A stretch of DNA of 64,000 nt from the NCBI GenBank assembly GCA_038741495.1, contig JAVYKX010000002.1, positions 322,541 to 386,540 on the forward strand. The letters run 5' to 3'. The notes beneath the pieces are model-generated. The model saw nothing but the letters and a program-made list of their open reading frames with translations. It had not been told where the DNA came from and did no database searches. Shown in pieces: positions 23,506 to 32,416 of the stretch. A program made the translations under genes and the position numbers. Position 1 is the first letter of the stretch, and each line of letters opens with the position of its first letter. This DNA comes from Thermofilum sp. GTDB lineage: Archaea; Thermoproteota; Thermoprotei; Thermofilales; Thermofilaceae.

Positions 23506-23916
23506 GTGCTTACCTTGTCCTCACGCTTAGACGCGGTGGATAAAAAATTACTGTACCTGCTTTACGCGTACGGGCGGGCTGTTTCGAAGAGGAGGATACA
23601 TCAGCTAGTGTACGAGCTTCAAACGAAGCATGGCGTCAATCTCGGCTTCAAGTTTCTCGGTTCTCCACCTTACTCCCAGGATCTTGAGGAAAGGTTGGAG
23701 AGTTTAGTCTCGAAAGGGTTTTTGAAGAAGTTTTACATCGTCGGTAGTGCCTACACGACGCTGTATAAGCCCTTCTACGCGGTAGCAGATAAGGGTGTTA
23801 AAGCTATTGAGAAGAGAGACTTCTCTAAAGGTGACCAGGAGGCTATCGAGAAGCTGGTTGCAGAGTACAGGAGAGATTCTTCCGCGACGAGGAAGGAGAG
23901 TCGAGGCGCGGGTTGA
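23506..23916 (+). CDS. Winged-helix protein (YwgA-like)
   Basis: A 136-residue probable DNA-binding protein. The pattern LLYLLYAYGR-x-VSKRRIHQLVYELQ, then LGFKFLGSPPYSQDLEERLESLVSKGFL and YAVADKGVKAIE, is that of winged-helix proteins similar to YwgA, with a recognition helix and a wing. The start is GTG 23506 (TTG 23515 is an alternative), with an AT-rich promoter just upstream. The C-terminal 20 residues are charged and probably disordered. It precedes two coiled-coil protein genes and may regulate them or be unrelated. Confidence 0.55.
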   Translation: MLTLSSRLDAVDKKLLYLLYAYGRAVSKRRIHQLVYELQTKHGVNLGFKFLGSPPYSQDLEERLESLVSKGFLKKFYIVGSAYTTLYKPFYAVADKGVKAIEKRDFSKGDQEAIEKLVAEYRRDSSATRKESRGAG

Positions 23917-23998
23917 CTCTTCTCGCGAATCTCGCTTCGAGACTTAGACAACAATACCGTAATATTCAGCAGCGTTGTAGGAGGTTTTCGGGCTAGCG

Positions 23999-24649
23999 AT
24001 GGAGAGGGGGGTTGGAGAGGACGAGGTAGAGGTTATAGAAATAGGCGAGGGTGATATAGCGCTTCTTCTTGCTGCGCTGAAAAGGCTTAACAACGGGATT
24101 TACGCGCTAAAAGTTACGCTGGACTTTCTAAGCTCTCGTGTTGGGACGCTCCAAGACAGCATATCAAACCTTGAGAAAGCTCTGAAAGAGCACCTCTCCA
24201 GCTTTCAGGAGGAGACAAAGAAACACATGGAAGAGGAGAGAACCTTCTTCGAGAAGTTCCGCGGCGAGGTAGGAAGCTTACCTAAAGATATGAAACTATC
24301 TCTTGACCTGTTTCTGGAGAAGCTTTCTGGTGAGCTTGAGAAAAGCGCTGAGCTCGCGAAGACTTTCGAGGAGGATGTTGCTCTGCTAAGGTCACAGATG
24401 AAGGAAGTTCAGCTAGTCGTCTCTGATGTTTTAACGGGTGTGAGGGGGGACATTGGGGGGCTGAAAGCTAAAACCACTGAGTTGGAAGCGCTCACGACGG
24501 AGCTCGCTCAGCGAGTAATGAGGCTCGAGGAAACAATGCTGGCGTCCATAAAAGAGCTTAGGTTAGCGATCCAGGATATCTCTCTTCAGATATCAGCTCT
24601 TCGCGAGGAGTACCGGCGGTTAAAGCCTGAAGCCGGTGGGAGAGAGTGA
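23999..24649 (+). CDS. Coiled-coil protein of unknown function
   Basis: A 216-residue protein predicted to be almost entirely helical, with an acidic N terminus (GEDEVEVIEIGEGD) followed by heptad patterns from about residue 25 to 205. No catalytic motif, signal peptide or membrane helix is seen. The ATG follows GGAGGT with good spacing. The next gene is also a coiled-coil protein, which suggests the two could form a heteromeric rod or scaffold; this is inferred from adjacency only. Confidence 0.7.
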   Translation: MERGVGEDEVEVIEIGEGDIALLLAALKRLNNGIYALKVTLDFLSSRVGTLQDSISNLEKALKEHLSSFQEETKKHMEEERTFFEKFRGEVGSLPKDMKLSLDLFLEKLSGELEKSAELAKTFEEDVALLRSQMKEVQLVVSDVLTGVRGDIGGLKAKTTELEALTTELAQRVMRLEETMLASIKELRLAIQDISLQISALREEYRRLKPEAGGRE

Positions 24650-24708
24650 AAATGCTTTTCACCAGCGTTAGCAATTATTAGCCCAAGCTGCTGAAAAACT
24701 CGGAGAAC

Positions 24709-26184
24709 ATGTCGTTCCTAAGGGGAAGACGTGAAGAGAAAGAAGATGTTACTCGGGTTCTCGAATCGCTGCAGGTCTCATTGACATCTCTTGAGAAAAG
24801 GCTAGCGAGTTTACCTGATCTGCTGCAGGAACCCCTCAGGAGCGCTCTTCGCGTTCCTCTCTCTCAGCTTCAGGCATCGGTAGAAGAGATACGCGGCTCC
24901 CTGGCTGACGTTGTTGAGATTCTGCAGCGGCAGGGCGCTGTGCTGGACGGCTTGGATAAGAGGCTGGAGAGCCTCTCGGGCGTCGTTGAGATTCTGCAGC
25001 AGCAGGGCGCTGCTTTAAGCGATCTTCAATCTGCAGTTAGGGAGGAGGGAAGCGTTCTTGAGAAGCTTCACAGGAGGCTGGAGGGCCTCAATGTGGATGC
25101 TCTGCAGAAGACGATCAGCGAGCTTAGCGGTATTAGTGAGGCTTACTCGATCCTGCGCGACTCTCTGGAGAACATCGCGAAGCTTCTAGAAAGCTTAGGC
25201 TCGGTGCTCGCCGCAGCGGAAGAAGAAGCTAAGCGCCTGAGAGACGAGGCGGAGAAGTACACCAAGCTGGTGGAAGAGTACTCGAGACTCTCGGCGAAGG
25301 CGGAAAGCCTCTCTCAGCAGATAAGGGAGGTGGAGGAGGCCAAGAGGAACGTTGAGGCTCTGAGAAGCCAACTGCTCTCTAAAGAGGAGGAGCTGAACAA
25401 GAGGGAGGCTGCTTTACGCGAGATGTACGAGAAGCTGAGCGCTGCCGTAGCGCGAATCCCCGAGGTGGGCGATCTCATTAAATACATCGAGTTTCTTAGG
25501 CAGAAGGAGTCAGAGCTCATCTCCAGGCAGGTGGAGATCGAGAGGAGAGAGTCGGAGCTGAAGCTTCTGTCCTCGAAGATAAGCACGGAGGCCGAGGAGC
25601 AGCGGAAGCTGAGACTGGAGCTTGCTGAGAAGGAGAAGAAGCTTAAGGACTGGGAAGCCGACTTGATGATGCGCGAGAAGGCCTACGCTGAGAAGATGGC
25701 GGCTCTCTCCAGCTTGGAGAGAGAGTTGTCGGAGAAGGAGAGGCGTGTTTCCGCTCTGCTGTCTAGATACGAGGTTCTACAGAAAGAGGTATCCGAGAAG
25801 GAGGCTCAGCTGAAAAAGCTTCAAGAGGAGATCGCGGCAAAGGAGCGCTTATTAAAAGAGGAGCTTGAGCCTCTCAGGGGGAGACTGCTCAAGGAGCAGG
25901 AGAGGCTTGTAGAGTGGGAGCGTAGGTTGCTGGAGAGGGAGAGAGAGCTGGTGGGGTATCAGCGCATGCTAGCTTCGAAAGAGAGCACTCTAATCGAGCT
26001 CAGGGAGAGGTTAGAGGCGCGGCAGTCCGAGCTCGAATCGAGGGAGAAGGCTCTTGAGGAGAAACTAAAGAAGCTGAGCGAGCTCGAGTCGAGAGTCCGC
26101 GAGCTTGAGCGCGAGAACGCTGCCTTAAGGGAGGAGCTGAAGAGAAAAGAGAGCGAGCTTGCACTGATAAGAGGGTCTCACTAG
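24709..26184 (+). CDS. Long coiled-coil protein (SMC-like rod without ATPase)
   Basis: A 491-residue protein made of long heptad repeats; residues about 150-485 form an uninterrupted charged coiled coil rich in Glu, Lys, Arg and Leu. No Walker motif is present, so it is not an SMC or Rad50 ATPase. The N-terminal part has a direct 24-residue duplication (VVEILQRQGAVLDGLDKRLESLSG then VVEILQQQGAALSD). It has no signal peptide or membrane helix. It probably has a structural role together with the preceding coiled-coil protein. The gap between them (24650-24708) is AT-rich and could hold a promoter. Confidence 0.7.
   Translation: MSFLRGRREEKEDVTRVLESLQVSLTSLEKRLASLPDLLQEPLRSALRVPLSQLQASVEEIRGSLADVVEILQRQGAVLDGLDKRLESLSGVVEILQQQGAALSDLQSAVREEGSVLEKLHRRLEGLNVDALQKTISELSGISEAYSILRDSLENIAKLLESLGSVLAAAEEEAKRLRDEAEKYTKLVEEYSRLSAKAESLSQQIREVEEAKRNVEALRSQLLSKEEELNKREAALREMYEKLSAAVARIPEVGDLIKYIEFLRQKESELISRQVEIERRESELKLLSSKISTEAEEQRKLRLELAEKEKKLKDWEADLMMREKAYAEKMAALSSLERELSEKERRVSALLSRYEVLQKEVSEKEAQLKKLQEEIAAKERLLKEELEPLRGRLLKEQERLVEWERRLLERERELVGYQRMLASKESTLIELRERLEARQSELESREKALEEKLKKLSELESRVRELERENAALREELKRKESELALIRGSH
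24913..25056 (+). repeat. Two 72-bp direct repeat units inside the coiled-coil gene
   Basis: The sequence GTTGAGATTCTGCAGC occurs at 24913 and again at 24985, exactly 72 nt apart, and the following bases (CAGGGCGCTG) are shared. The units encode VEILQ(R/Q)QGA... in frame. A weaker third copy of the end of the unit (KLHRRLEGL) follows. Nucleotide conservation over the first 28 bases is high, which suggests a recent in-frame duplication in the rod. Confidence 0.75.
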
Positions 26185-26189
26185 CCAGG

Positions 26190-26528
26190 CTAGCGCAAGT
26201 AGTAGGTCACCGCGATAATTACGAGTACTAAGACCGCTGAGAGGATAGAAGCCAGCTCTGCAGCCTGTATTGCTTTAAACGCGATTCTCGAACCCCATTC
26301 AGGCTCTTCATCTTTCGCGAGCAGGTACCCCATCACCGCTACTACTATCGCTAAGACCGCGAGGGCTGGGCTTGCGAAGAGGTAGAGGTAGGGGGGTGTG
26401 GTCGGTCTGACGTTAAAACCTTCAGTGATGAAGTAGGTTGCCGCAAGAAAGATCCACGGCATGATCGCTAGCAGTTTGAGGGCATTGCTCGGCCTCGCCG
26501 CCTCCCCCAAGTAATCGGTTCTTCCCAC
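26190..26528 (-). CDS. Small membrane protein of unknown function
   Basis: A 112-residue protein with three hydrophobic helices (about 18-36, 47-68 and 90-111). The GTG start at 26528 abuts the lysS stop codon with no gap, so it is probably cotranslated with lysS. No family recognised. It may belong to the group of short multi-span proteins common in thermophilic archaea. Confidence 0.6.
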   Translation of the reverse strand: MGRTDYLGEAARPSNALKLLAIMPWIFLAATYFITEGFNVRPTTPPYLYLFASPALAVLAIVVAVMGYLLAKDEEPEWGSRIAFKAIQAAELASILSAVLVLVIIAVTYYLR

Positions 26529-28154
26529 TTAACTCCCCTCTAAGTGCTTTAGCACTTTTCTTAGCCTCTCAAGAACGTAGTCCTTATTAAGCATAGCTAG
26601 GTAGGGCGCGATGCGCGGCCCGGAGGGCTTCCCGAAGAAAGAAAGGTAGAGAAGCTGGAAGAACCTCTGCTCGGCTTCTCTCTCCCTCTTTAGCTTCATC
26701 ATCGCTTCCTTAATGCTTCCTTCATTCCATTCGCCGAGCTCTTCAAGATTTGAAATTAGCCTTCTGACAAGCCCGATCACTGTTTCGTCGGTAACCGCTG
26801 ATATCTTCTCGTAGGGTGGCTCGGCGACGAGAGCTATCCTGTAGTGCGCCGGTGCGTAAAGCTCTAGCCACTTCTTGGCTAGAGCGATGCGCCTCCTGAG
26901 AGACTCCAGCTCATGCTGACTCAGCTCCCTCGTAAGCTGCTTTGTCTCCTTCAACCGAGAGATAACATCGCTTAGGTTCTCTCCCCTGCTGGGCAACACC
27001 TGCGAGAGAATCATTGCGTTGATGTACCTGACCCTGAACGGAAGTGCATCCGGAGGATCTTTCGTGAAAGCGTAGCGGTAGCTTGCCTTAAGCTCCTCTT
27101 CGCCTTCTTCTACTCCGAAGTATACTCGCTCTGCTTTATCGAAAAGATCGTAGTAGCTCGGCACCTCCTCTAAGCTGAGCACTACACGCCTCATGGGCGG
27201 CGATAGTAAGTAAAGGAACCTCAAAACCTCCGGTTCCGCAACCTCCATCCACTCGCGAGGCGAGAAACCTATGAAATCGCTTGACCCCATGTCGCCCACA
27301 TCTTTGCCCCCGACTCTGTAGCCTACCCACTCGTAAGCTAAGCCTGTAGGCGGGTTAAAGCCGAAAACGCTCGAAGCTAGCTCGTTGCAGCTGTCGCGAG
27401 ACCCGCCTGGTGTTGCGTGATCTTTGCCGTAGGGCTCGAAATCCACACCAAGCGCGTACCAGACACCGACCCACTCCACTCTCCAGTTCAACTTACCTTC
27501 TGCGAGGCTCTGCCAACCCTCATGCCCGCAGCTCCTGCACACGTACCTGGCTCTGAAGCTCTTCACGTCAACTTCCAGAGTCTCCGTAGTATCGACCCTA
27601 CCGCACTTCTCGCAAATGGGCTGGAAAGGTATTGTTTCGGGACGCAGCTTCTTCTCACCCCTGAACTTGTTCAAAACTTCAACTACGGGGCGCCTGAGCT
27701 CGGTAACCGCGCGGAGAACAAACTGCCTCATCCTATAGCTCTCGGTGTAGAGATCTCTAGTCGTGACTACCCTCACCTCCCTCGCAAACTCCCCGAGATA
27801 GCTCCCAAAATCCTCCCAGTAGTGGTCCACCCAGCTCTCGTGACACCCGTGAGGGTCGGGCACCCTGAAAAGAGGCCACCCAACGTACTGCTCCGCTTCC
27901 TCGCGCTTGGGGAACTGCTTGAGCTGCGCCTCCTTCCCCTTCCACGCGTCAACCGTGTAGAGTGTGAGGAAATGCTCTGCCTCAACTCCCCAACTCTCGA
28001 GGAGCCTCGCCACAGTGTCCACGATGGTGATCTCTCCTCTAAGCCTACCCACATGCTGGAGGCCGGACACCGAGAGGCCGCCATTACACACGGCGCTGCC
28101 TTTTTCAGAAACTCTTGCTAGCACGCTCTTCGCAACTTCCTCAACCCAGTGCAT
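26529..28154 (-). CDS. lysS: Class I lysyl-tRNA synthetase
   Basis: A 541-residue class I LysRS, the type found in most archaea. The ATG at 28154 (MHWVEEVAKSVL) matches the usual N terminus; frame extension to GTG 28217 is less likely. The HIGH-like motif is SGLQHVGRLRG (His34). A zinc ribbon (CEKCG, CRSCG) and the family signature YGKDHATPGGSRD follow. In the KMSKS position, where orthologues read KMSxSK, the sequence is DMGSSD (residues 288-293): both lysines are replaced by aspartate. That should be checked, since the lysines stabilise the adenylate transition state. The C-terminal alpha-helix cage is complete. It is followed directly by a small membrane-protein gene. Confidence 0.9.
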   Translation of the reverse strand: MHWVEEVAKSVLARVSEKGSAVCNGGLSVSGLQHVGRLRGEITIVDTVARLLESWGVEAEHFLTLYTVDAWKGKEAQLKQFPKREEAEQYVGWPLFRVPDPHGCHESWVDHYWEDFGSYLGEFAREVRVVTTRDLYTESYRMRQFVLRAVTELRRPVVEVLNKFRGEKKLRPETIPFQPICEKCGRVDTTETLEVDVKSFRARYVCRSCGHEGWQSLAEGKLNWRVEWVGVWYALGVDFEPYGKDHATPGGSRDSCNELASSVFGFNPPTGLAYEWVGYRVGGKDVGDMGSSDFIGFSPREWMEVAEPEVLRFLYLLSPPMRRVVLSLEEVPSYYDLFDKAERVYFGVEEGEEELKASYRYAFTKDPPDALPFRVRYINAMILSQVLPSRGENLSDVISRLKETKQLTRELSQHELESLRRRIALAKKWLELYAPAHYRIALVAEPPYEKISAVTDETVIGLVRRLISNLEELGEWNEGSIKEAMMKLKREREAEQRFFQLLYLSFFGKPSGPRIAPYLAMLNKDYVLERLRKVLKHLEGS

Positions 28155-28233
28155 CGCATGCGCAGCAAACCGCGAACGTAATAGCCTTTCGCCCTCAAAA
28201 CTACATATTAACGCCACCGCCGATTAGCTGCTT

Positions 28234-30105
28234 GTGCGACTCTTACTCGCTGCCGCTGCAGCACTTGCGATCGCGCTGCTACTCACCCCCGTGACAGCGG
28301 AGGTAGCCCCCACTCTCAGAGTCGACTACGTAGAAGTGTTGGAGCTCAAGGAGGGCACCTGGAGCAGTAGGTACCTGCAGCTAACTTCCCCCACGATCCG
28401 CCTGCAGACATCGGCAGAAGTGCTTATCGTGAGGACCGATCCCTCCTCGGGGATAGCGCCGGTGAGAGTTCTAGTCGATGGGGGTACACCACCGTTCAAG
28501 GTGGGCTCAGGCTTCCTTTGGAATTCCCTTATCCTGCAGCTCGACGGAAGATTCCACGATGTGCTCGTCACGTTTGGTGATGCCCCTCAGGCTCAACCGT
28601 CAGCTCACGTTGTCGCCGTGTACAAGGGTGAGGCACGGCCCGGCGAGAACCTTACCGTACCCGGGATGCCGGGGCTGACGCCAGCGGGCTTCAGCTTGAC
28701 AGTCTTGGTCTCGGATCTCAAGAGCTTACCGGCGATCGTGGAGTCGGGGTTTCTCCTGAACCTATCCGAGGTTAGCTTAATGGGCGAGAAGATATTCGCG
28801 GCAGTGCTCCTGGTGCCGCGCACCACTCTCTCCCTGGGAGGCGGCTTTCTCAAGTGCTCATACAGCTACCTCTACTTCGCGCCTAAAACCTACGCTACCG
28901 CAGCCCTGCTGAGTGGAGCGCTAACCCTCACTTTCGCTAACCATCCGTCCCTTAAGGCCCTTAACTCCAGCCTCCTGCCTGGCAAGCCCCCCCATCTAGC
29001 CTTGCTCGCAGGCATCGAGGATGTGTCGGTGGCTGAGTACAACGTTACGCTCGACGTTAAGCTACCCGAGGATCTGTGCGGCTCTCGCGTGACTTACAGG
29101 CTGATCTCCCCTGGAGAAGCTGGAGCTGCCGGCTACAGAGTGGGCCTCCGCGATAACACAACGATCGTGTTGAGGTTCTATAAGAGCGGGCTGGCGGCGG
29201 CAGATGTGGTGGTGACGACACCGCCACCGAGCCTCCGGCTTGCCGCACCTCTCTACTCTCTAGATGTGGAATTCCGCGACCAGATGGGAAACTTGATTCC
29301 GAGCGGCTCCCTGGTTCTAACGCGGCAGGGTAAGGTTGTGGGCACAGCGCAGGTGGTGAACGGGTCTTCGAACATCTGCGGGCTGCCGCCAGGAGAGTAC
29401 ATTGCGCTCGTATACCGCTGGGGGGCGCTCATCGCTAAGCATAACCTCCAGATCGCGGGCGATACATTCATCGCCCTTGCCACCAATACGACTACTCTGG
29501 AGGTGCAGGTATTCAGGCAGGGTGTGGGTGAGCTTCTCACGAACTACACGGTTCTTCTCCGCGGTGCCGGGTTCGCAGAGCATGCGCAAGCAGCTGAGAA
29601 GGCGAGAATAGCGGGTGTACCTCCAGGAAACTACACCCTGGAGATTTCGAAGAGTGGTGTACCCCTCGCGGCGGTCAACTTGAGCGTATCCTGGGGGGCG
29701 AGCAGCTTCTCCCTAACCCTGCCCGTGTATAGGCTTAGAGTAAAGATCCTGGACGCGCTCGACCGGCCGCTGGAAGATGCCGCTGTGGTGCTCAAGGGAG
29801 TGGGCTTTACAGTAAACTCTTCTGTGAGCCAGGCTGGAGTGATTGACTTCGGCTACCTGCCTAGTGGAGAGTACACGCTGCTAGTAGAGTACAGGCGCTA
29901 CGTCCACGTGGAGAGATTAGTGCTTGCGGGAGATAGCGTCAAGACCGTTCGCACAGCGGTTGTGACCGTTCTAGGCGGCTTCGTGGTGACTCTGGAGCAT
30001 GTGCAGCTCTTAGGGCTAGCTTTGCTGCTCCTCTTTTCTGCTGCCCTCTTGAGAAGTGTTATAAAGCGGGTCGTAGAGAAGAGGAAGAAGATCGTAGAGG
30101 TGTGA
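28234..30105 (+). CDS. Exported surface protein with carboxypeptidase-regulatory-like repeats and C-terminal anchor
   Basis: A 623-residue exported protein without a recognised catalytic domain. A signal peptide is at residues 1-22; the central part is beta-rich; from about residue 345 three sandwich-like repeats of carboxypeptidase-regulatory/PEGA type are seen (GSLVLTRQGKV...LPPGEYIALV; VPPGNYTLEI; YLPSGEYTLLVE). A C-terminal membrane helix (VQLLGLALLLLFSAALL) ends in a basic tail (KRVVEKRKK). Many N-x-S/T sites suggest it is glycosylated. It shares repeat style with the two exported redox proteins of this window but has no CxxC domain. The next gene, a winged-helix protein, overlaps its stop. 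Confidence 0.7.
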   Translation: MRLLLAAAAALAIALLLTPVTAEVAPTLRVDYVEVLELKEGTWSSRYLQLTSPTIRLQTSAEVLIVRTDPSSGIAPVRVLVDGGTPPFKVGSGFLWNSLILQLDGRFHDVLVTFGDAPQAQPSAHVVAVYKGEARPGENLTVPGMPGLTPAGFSLTVLVSDLKSLPAIVESGFLLNLSEVSLMGEKIFAAVLLVPRTTLSLGGGFLKCSYSYLYFAPKTYATAALLSGALTLTFANHPSLKALNSSLLPGKPPHLALLAGIEDVSVAEYNVTLDVKLPEDLCGSRVTYRLISPGEAGAAGYRVGLRDNTTIVLRFYKSGLAAADVVVTTPPPSLRLAAPLYSLDVEFRDQMGNLIPSGSLVLTRQGKVVGTAQVVNGSSNICGLPPGEYIALVYRWGALIAKHNLQIAGDTFIALATNTTTLEVQVFRQGVGELLTNYTVLLRGAGFAEHAQAAEKARIAGVPPGNYTLEISKSGVPLAAVNLSVSWGASSFSLTLPVYRLRVKILDALDRPLEDAAVVLKGVGFTVNSSVSQAGVIDFGYLPSGEYTLLVEYRRYVHVERLVLAGDSVKTVRTAVVTVLGGFVVTLEHVQLLGLALLLLFSAALLRSVIKRVVEKRKKIVEV

Positions 30106-30722
30106 GAATGGACGAGTGGAAAGCTGAGGTGCTCAAGCGGCTTAACCTCGATCCTTTTCACGAAATTGGGCCCCGCGAGCTAGTGCTCCTTTTTCTCCTT
30201 TCAGATGGCCGCAGCCCCGTCGTTGGAGAGGAGGTAATACACCTCTGCTTTTTCCTTTACCCTTACGTCGATACGCCCCTCTCCCCCTCCATCATTCTTC
30301 CCCGCTTATCGGAGATCGATAGAACTCTGGAAGCGCTCGAAGCCGAAGGGTTGGTAGAGAGGAGAACGGAGTTCGTTAGAGGGAGGTACGCTTCGGTGAT
30401 CCGCCTCACAGAGCGTGGCACCGCAGAGGCGAAGAAGCTACAGGGGCAGGTGCAGAGCTCTTGGATTATCCTCAGGGGGATGGCGGTGCGCAGGGGCGTC
30501 GAAATATTGGGGGAGCTCGAAGCGCTGAAGAAGACGTACAACGGGCGCAGCCCCCTAGAGCTCCTCGGGCTCCTTGTGTCTAAGCTCGAAGCGGAGGGAG
30601 ACAGCATCCTGTGGCATGTCCGCGGCGTCGACGAGAACGTGAAGCAGAGCATCATGTCTCTGGTGAAGCAGCTATCGAAGGAAATGAAAAGCTTGGTAAG
30701 GGAGTCTTACAGCTGGGTTTAG
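30102..30722 (+). CDS. Winged-helix regulator-like protein
   Basis: A 206-residue protein with an N-terminal winged-helix-like half (about residues 22-110: LVLLFLLSDGRSPVVGEEVIHL, LPRLSEIDRTLEALEAEGLVERR, YASVIRLTERGTAEAKKLQ) resembling PadR/MarR-type regulators, and a helical C-terminal half that could dimerise. The start is GTG 30102 with a 4-nt GTGA overlap, or ATG 30108; GAGGT precedes both. Coupling with the surface-protein gene suggests a common function, perhaps sensing or controlling it. No ligand or target can be read from the sequence. Confidence 0.6.
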   Translation: MRMDEWKAEVLKRLNLDPFHEIGPRELVLLFLLSDGRSPVVGEEVIHLCFFLYPYVDTPLSPSIILPRLSEIDRTLEALEAEGLVERRTEFVRGRYASVIRLTERGTAEAKKLQGQVQSSWIILRGMAVRRGVEILGELEALKKTYNGRSPLELLGLLVSKLEAEGDSILWHVRGVDENVKQSIMSLVKQLSKEMKSLVRESYSWV

Positions 30723-30724
30723 GC

Positions 30725-31855
30725 GTGCCGGAAGCCCGAGTGACGATAGTTGGAGGTGGGCCCGCAGGTCTCCAGGCAGCTCGCTTCCTGGGTAGGCGCG
30801 GCATCTCGGTAGTGCTCCTGGAGGAGCATAGCAGGGTGGGTTTACCGCAGCACTGCACGAGCCTCGTGAGCCTCGAGGGCCTCCGCGACATCATAAAAGT
30901 CAGCGAGCGCAGGGTTGTAGCCAACAGGCTGAGAGGTGCCTGGATCGTAGCACCGGACGGGACGCGGCTTCTCGTCGAGCGGAGCCAGCCCGTAGCAGCG
31001 GTTCTGAAGAGGCCCGCGCTGGAGGAGGTTCTTCTGGAGGAAGCAGCTTCCCGTGCTGAAATTCTGCTGGGACGCAGAGCTGAGCTCGAGAAGCTAGGTG
31101 GGCAAGGGCTTGTGGTGAACGCAACTGGAGTTACCTCGCTGCTCAGAGAAAGTCACGGTGCAGGGCGATACGTTCTCCCAGCGCTGCAATACGATTTAGC
31201 ACTGCCAGGAGACTGCGGCGGTGAGCACGTCTTTATATTCCTCGGCGAGAGGTTCTCAAGAGGTTTATTCGCCTGGGCGGTCCCCCTCTCCGAGAAAGTA
31301 TACAGAGTGGGCCTCGCTTCGAAAGGAGATGTGATGAGTAGGCTCGAGCTTCTCCTGAAGAGTTTTCACCGGTTGACAGGCTGCCCTGAGCCGGTGAGGC
31401 GGCTGGCGGTCTACGGGGGAGCAGTCTACACGGGAGGAATGCTGAAGCATTTGCTCCGCGGCTCAACGATCCTTATAGGTGACGCAGCTGGCCAAACGAA
31501 GCCGACAACGGGGGGTGGCTTAGTCTACCTCTCTCTAGCAGCGCAGAAGCTGGCCGAGGCAGTGCGAAGCGGGAACCTGGCCATCTACGAGCGTGCTGTG
31601 GTAAGAGAGCTGGGCGCCGAGATGAAAGCTCAGCTGCTTGTCAGGCGGCTACTTAACTCGCTAAGCGACCGCGAACTCTCCACCTTAGTCGCAAGGCTAA
31701 AGCGAGAGGGGGCCGAGGAGCTTATCTCCAGAGAGGGCTCCATGGACAGGCAGGCTAGTGTAGCTCTAAAAATAGCTGGTTTAACCGCTGCCAGAGCTCC
31801 CACGCTTGCCCTAAGCCTTCTCGCGAAGCTGTTTCTGGGCCTCCTCGAACCCTAG
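30725..31855 (+). CDS. Geranylgeranyl reductase-family flavoprotein
   Basis: A 376-residue FAD-dependent oxidoreductase of COG0644. The Rossmann motif VTIVGGGPAGLQAARFLGRRG is at the N terminus when GTG 30725 is used, which is 2 nt after the preceding stop; longer frames upstream lie inside that gene. The family motif appears as GLPQHCTSLVS, and GDAAGQTKPTTGGGLVYL is the second FAD-binding segment. Archaeal members saturate the double bonds of geranylgeranyl chains in membrane ether lipids. Other family members act on different substrates, so the specific reaction is inferred. Its 3' end overlaps the convergent iorB gene by 45 nt. Confidence 0.8.
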   Translation: MPEARVTIVGGGPAGLQAARFLGRRGISVVLLEEHSRVGLPQHCTSLVSLEGLRDIIKVSERRVVANRLRGAWIVAPDGTRLLVERSQPVAAVLKRPALEEVLLEEAASRAEILLGRRAELEKLGGQGLVVNATGVTSLLRESHGAGRYVLPALQYDLALPGDCGGEHVFIFLGERFSRGLFAWAVPLSEKVYRVGLASKGDVMSRLELLLKSFHRLTGCPEPVRRLAVYGGAVYTGGMLKHLLRGSTILIGDAAGQTKPTTGGGLVYLSLAAQKLAEAVRSGNLAIYERAVVRELGAEMKAQLLVRRLLNSLSDRELSTLVARLKREGAEELISREGSMDRQASVALKIAGLTAARAPTLALSLLAKLFLGLLEP

Positions 31856-32416
31856 GATTAAGGCTCGCGCGTTAACTTCACCTGTCCTCCCGGTGAACTT
31901 CTTCTCCACTACGCCCTTCAGGTCGGCTAGGCCGAGGTCTACAGCGCCGCTCGCCGCGAGAGCTCCCAGCATCACCATGTTCACCGCTACCGATGAGCCG
32001 GCCTTCCTCGCCAGCTCTACAGCATTAATGAGGATAACGTTCCTCGCAGCACGGCGAATCGCCTCGATGAGCTCCTCTCTTCCTGGGATCTTCTGTGAAG
32101 CTGGGGGCGGGAGCAGGTAGTTGTTCGCCAGCACTATGCCCGTGGGGGCGAGCAGTTGCACTCTGCGGGCAGTCTCTATCAGCTCGAGACCCACTAGAGC
32201 GTTCGCCTCTCCCTCGACAACTATTGGCGACGGCTGCACATCGCCGTACTTCACGAACACTACGACGCTGCCCCCTCTTTGGGATAAGCCGTGTATCTCC
32301 CCCACAGACACCTTGAATCCGCGCTCAATCAGCGCCTCGCCGAGCAGCTCCCCCATCGTGAGAAGTCCCTGCCCGCCTACACCCGAGATAACTACGCTCC
32401 TGATCACCGCGCTCAC
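31811..32416 (-). CDS. iorB: Indolepyruvate:ferredoxin oxidoreductase, beta subunit
   Basis: A 201-residue gamma-type domain of 2-oxoacid:ferredoxin oxidoreductases. VVISGVGGQGLLTMGELLGEAL and the later GEIHGLSQRGGSVVVFVKYG are diagnostic of IorB. With IorA it oxidatively decarboxylates aryl pyruvates from aromatic amino acids, producing aryl-acetyl-CoA and reduced ferredoxin. GTG 32416 overlaps the iorA stop by 4 nt, so the subunits are translationally coupled. The last 45 nt are antisense to the end of the geranylgeranyl reductase gene. Confidence 0.93.
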   Translation of the reverse strand: MSAVIRSVVISGVGGQGLLTMGELLGEALIERGFKVSVGEIHGLSQRGGSVVVFVKYGDVQPSPIVVEGEANALVGLELIETARRVQLLAPTGIVLANNYLLPPPASQKIPGREELIEAIRRAARNVILINAVELARKAGSSVAVNMVMLGALAASGAVDLGLADLKGVVEKKFTGRTGEVNARALILGFEEAQKQLREKA

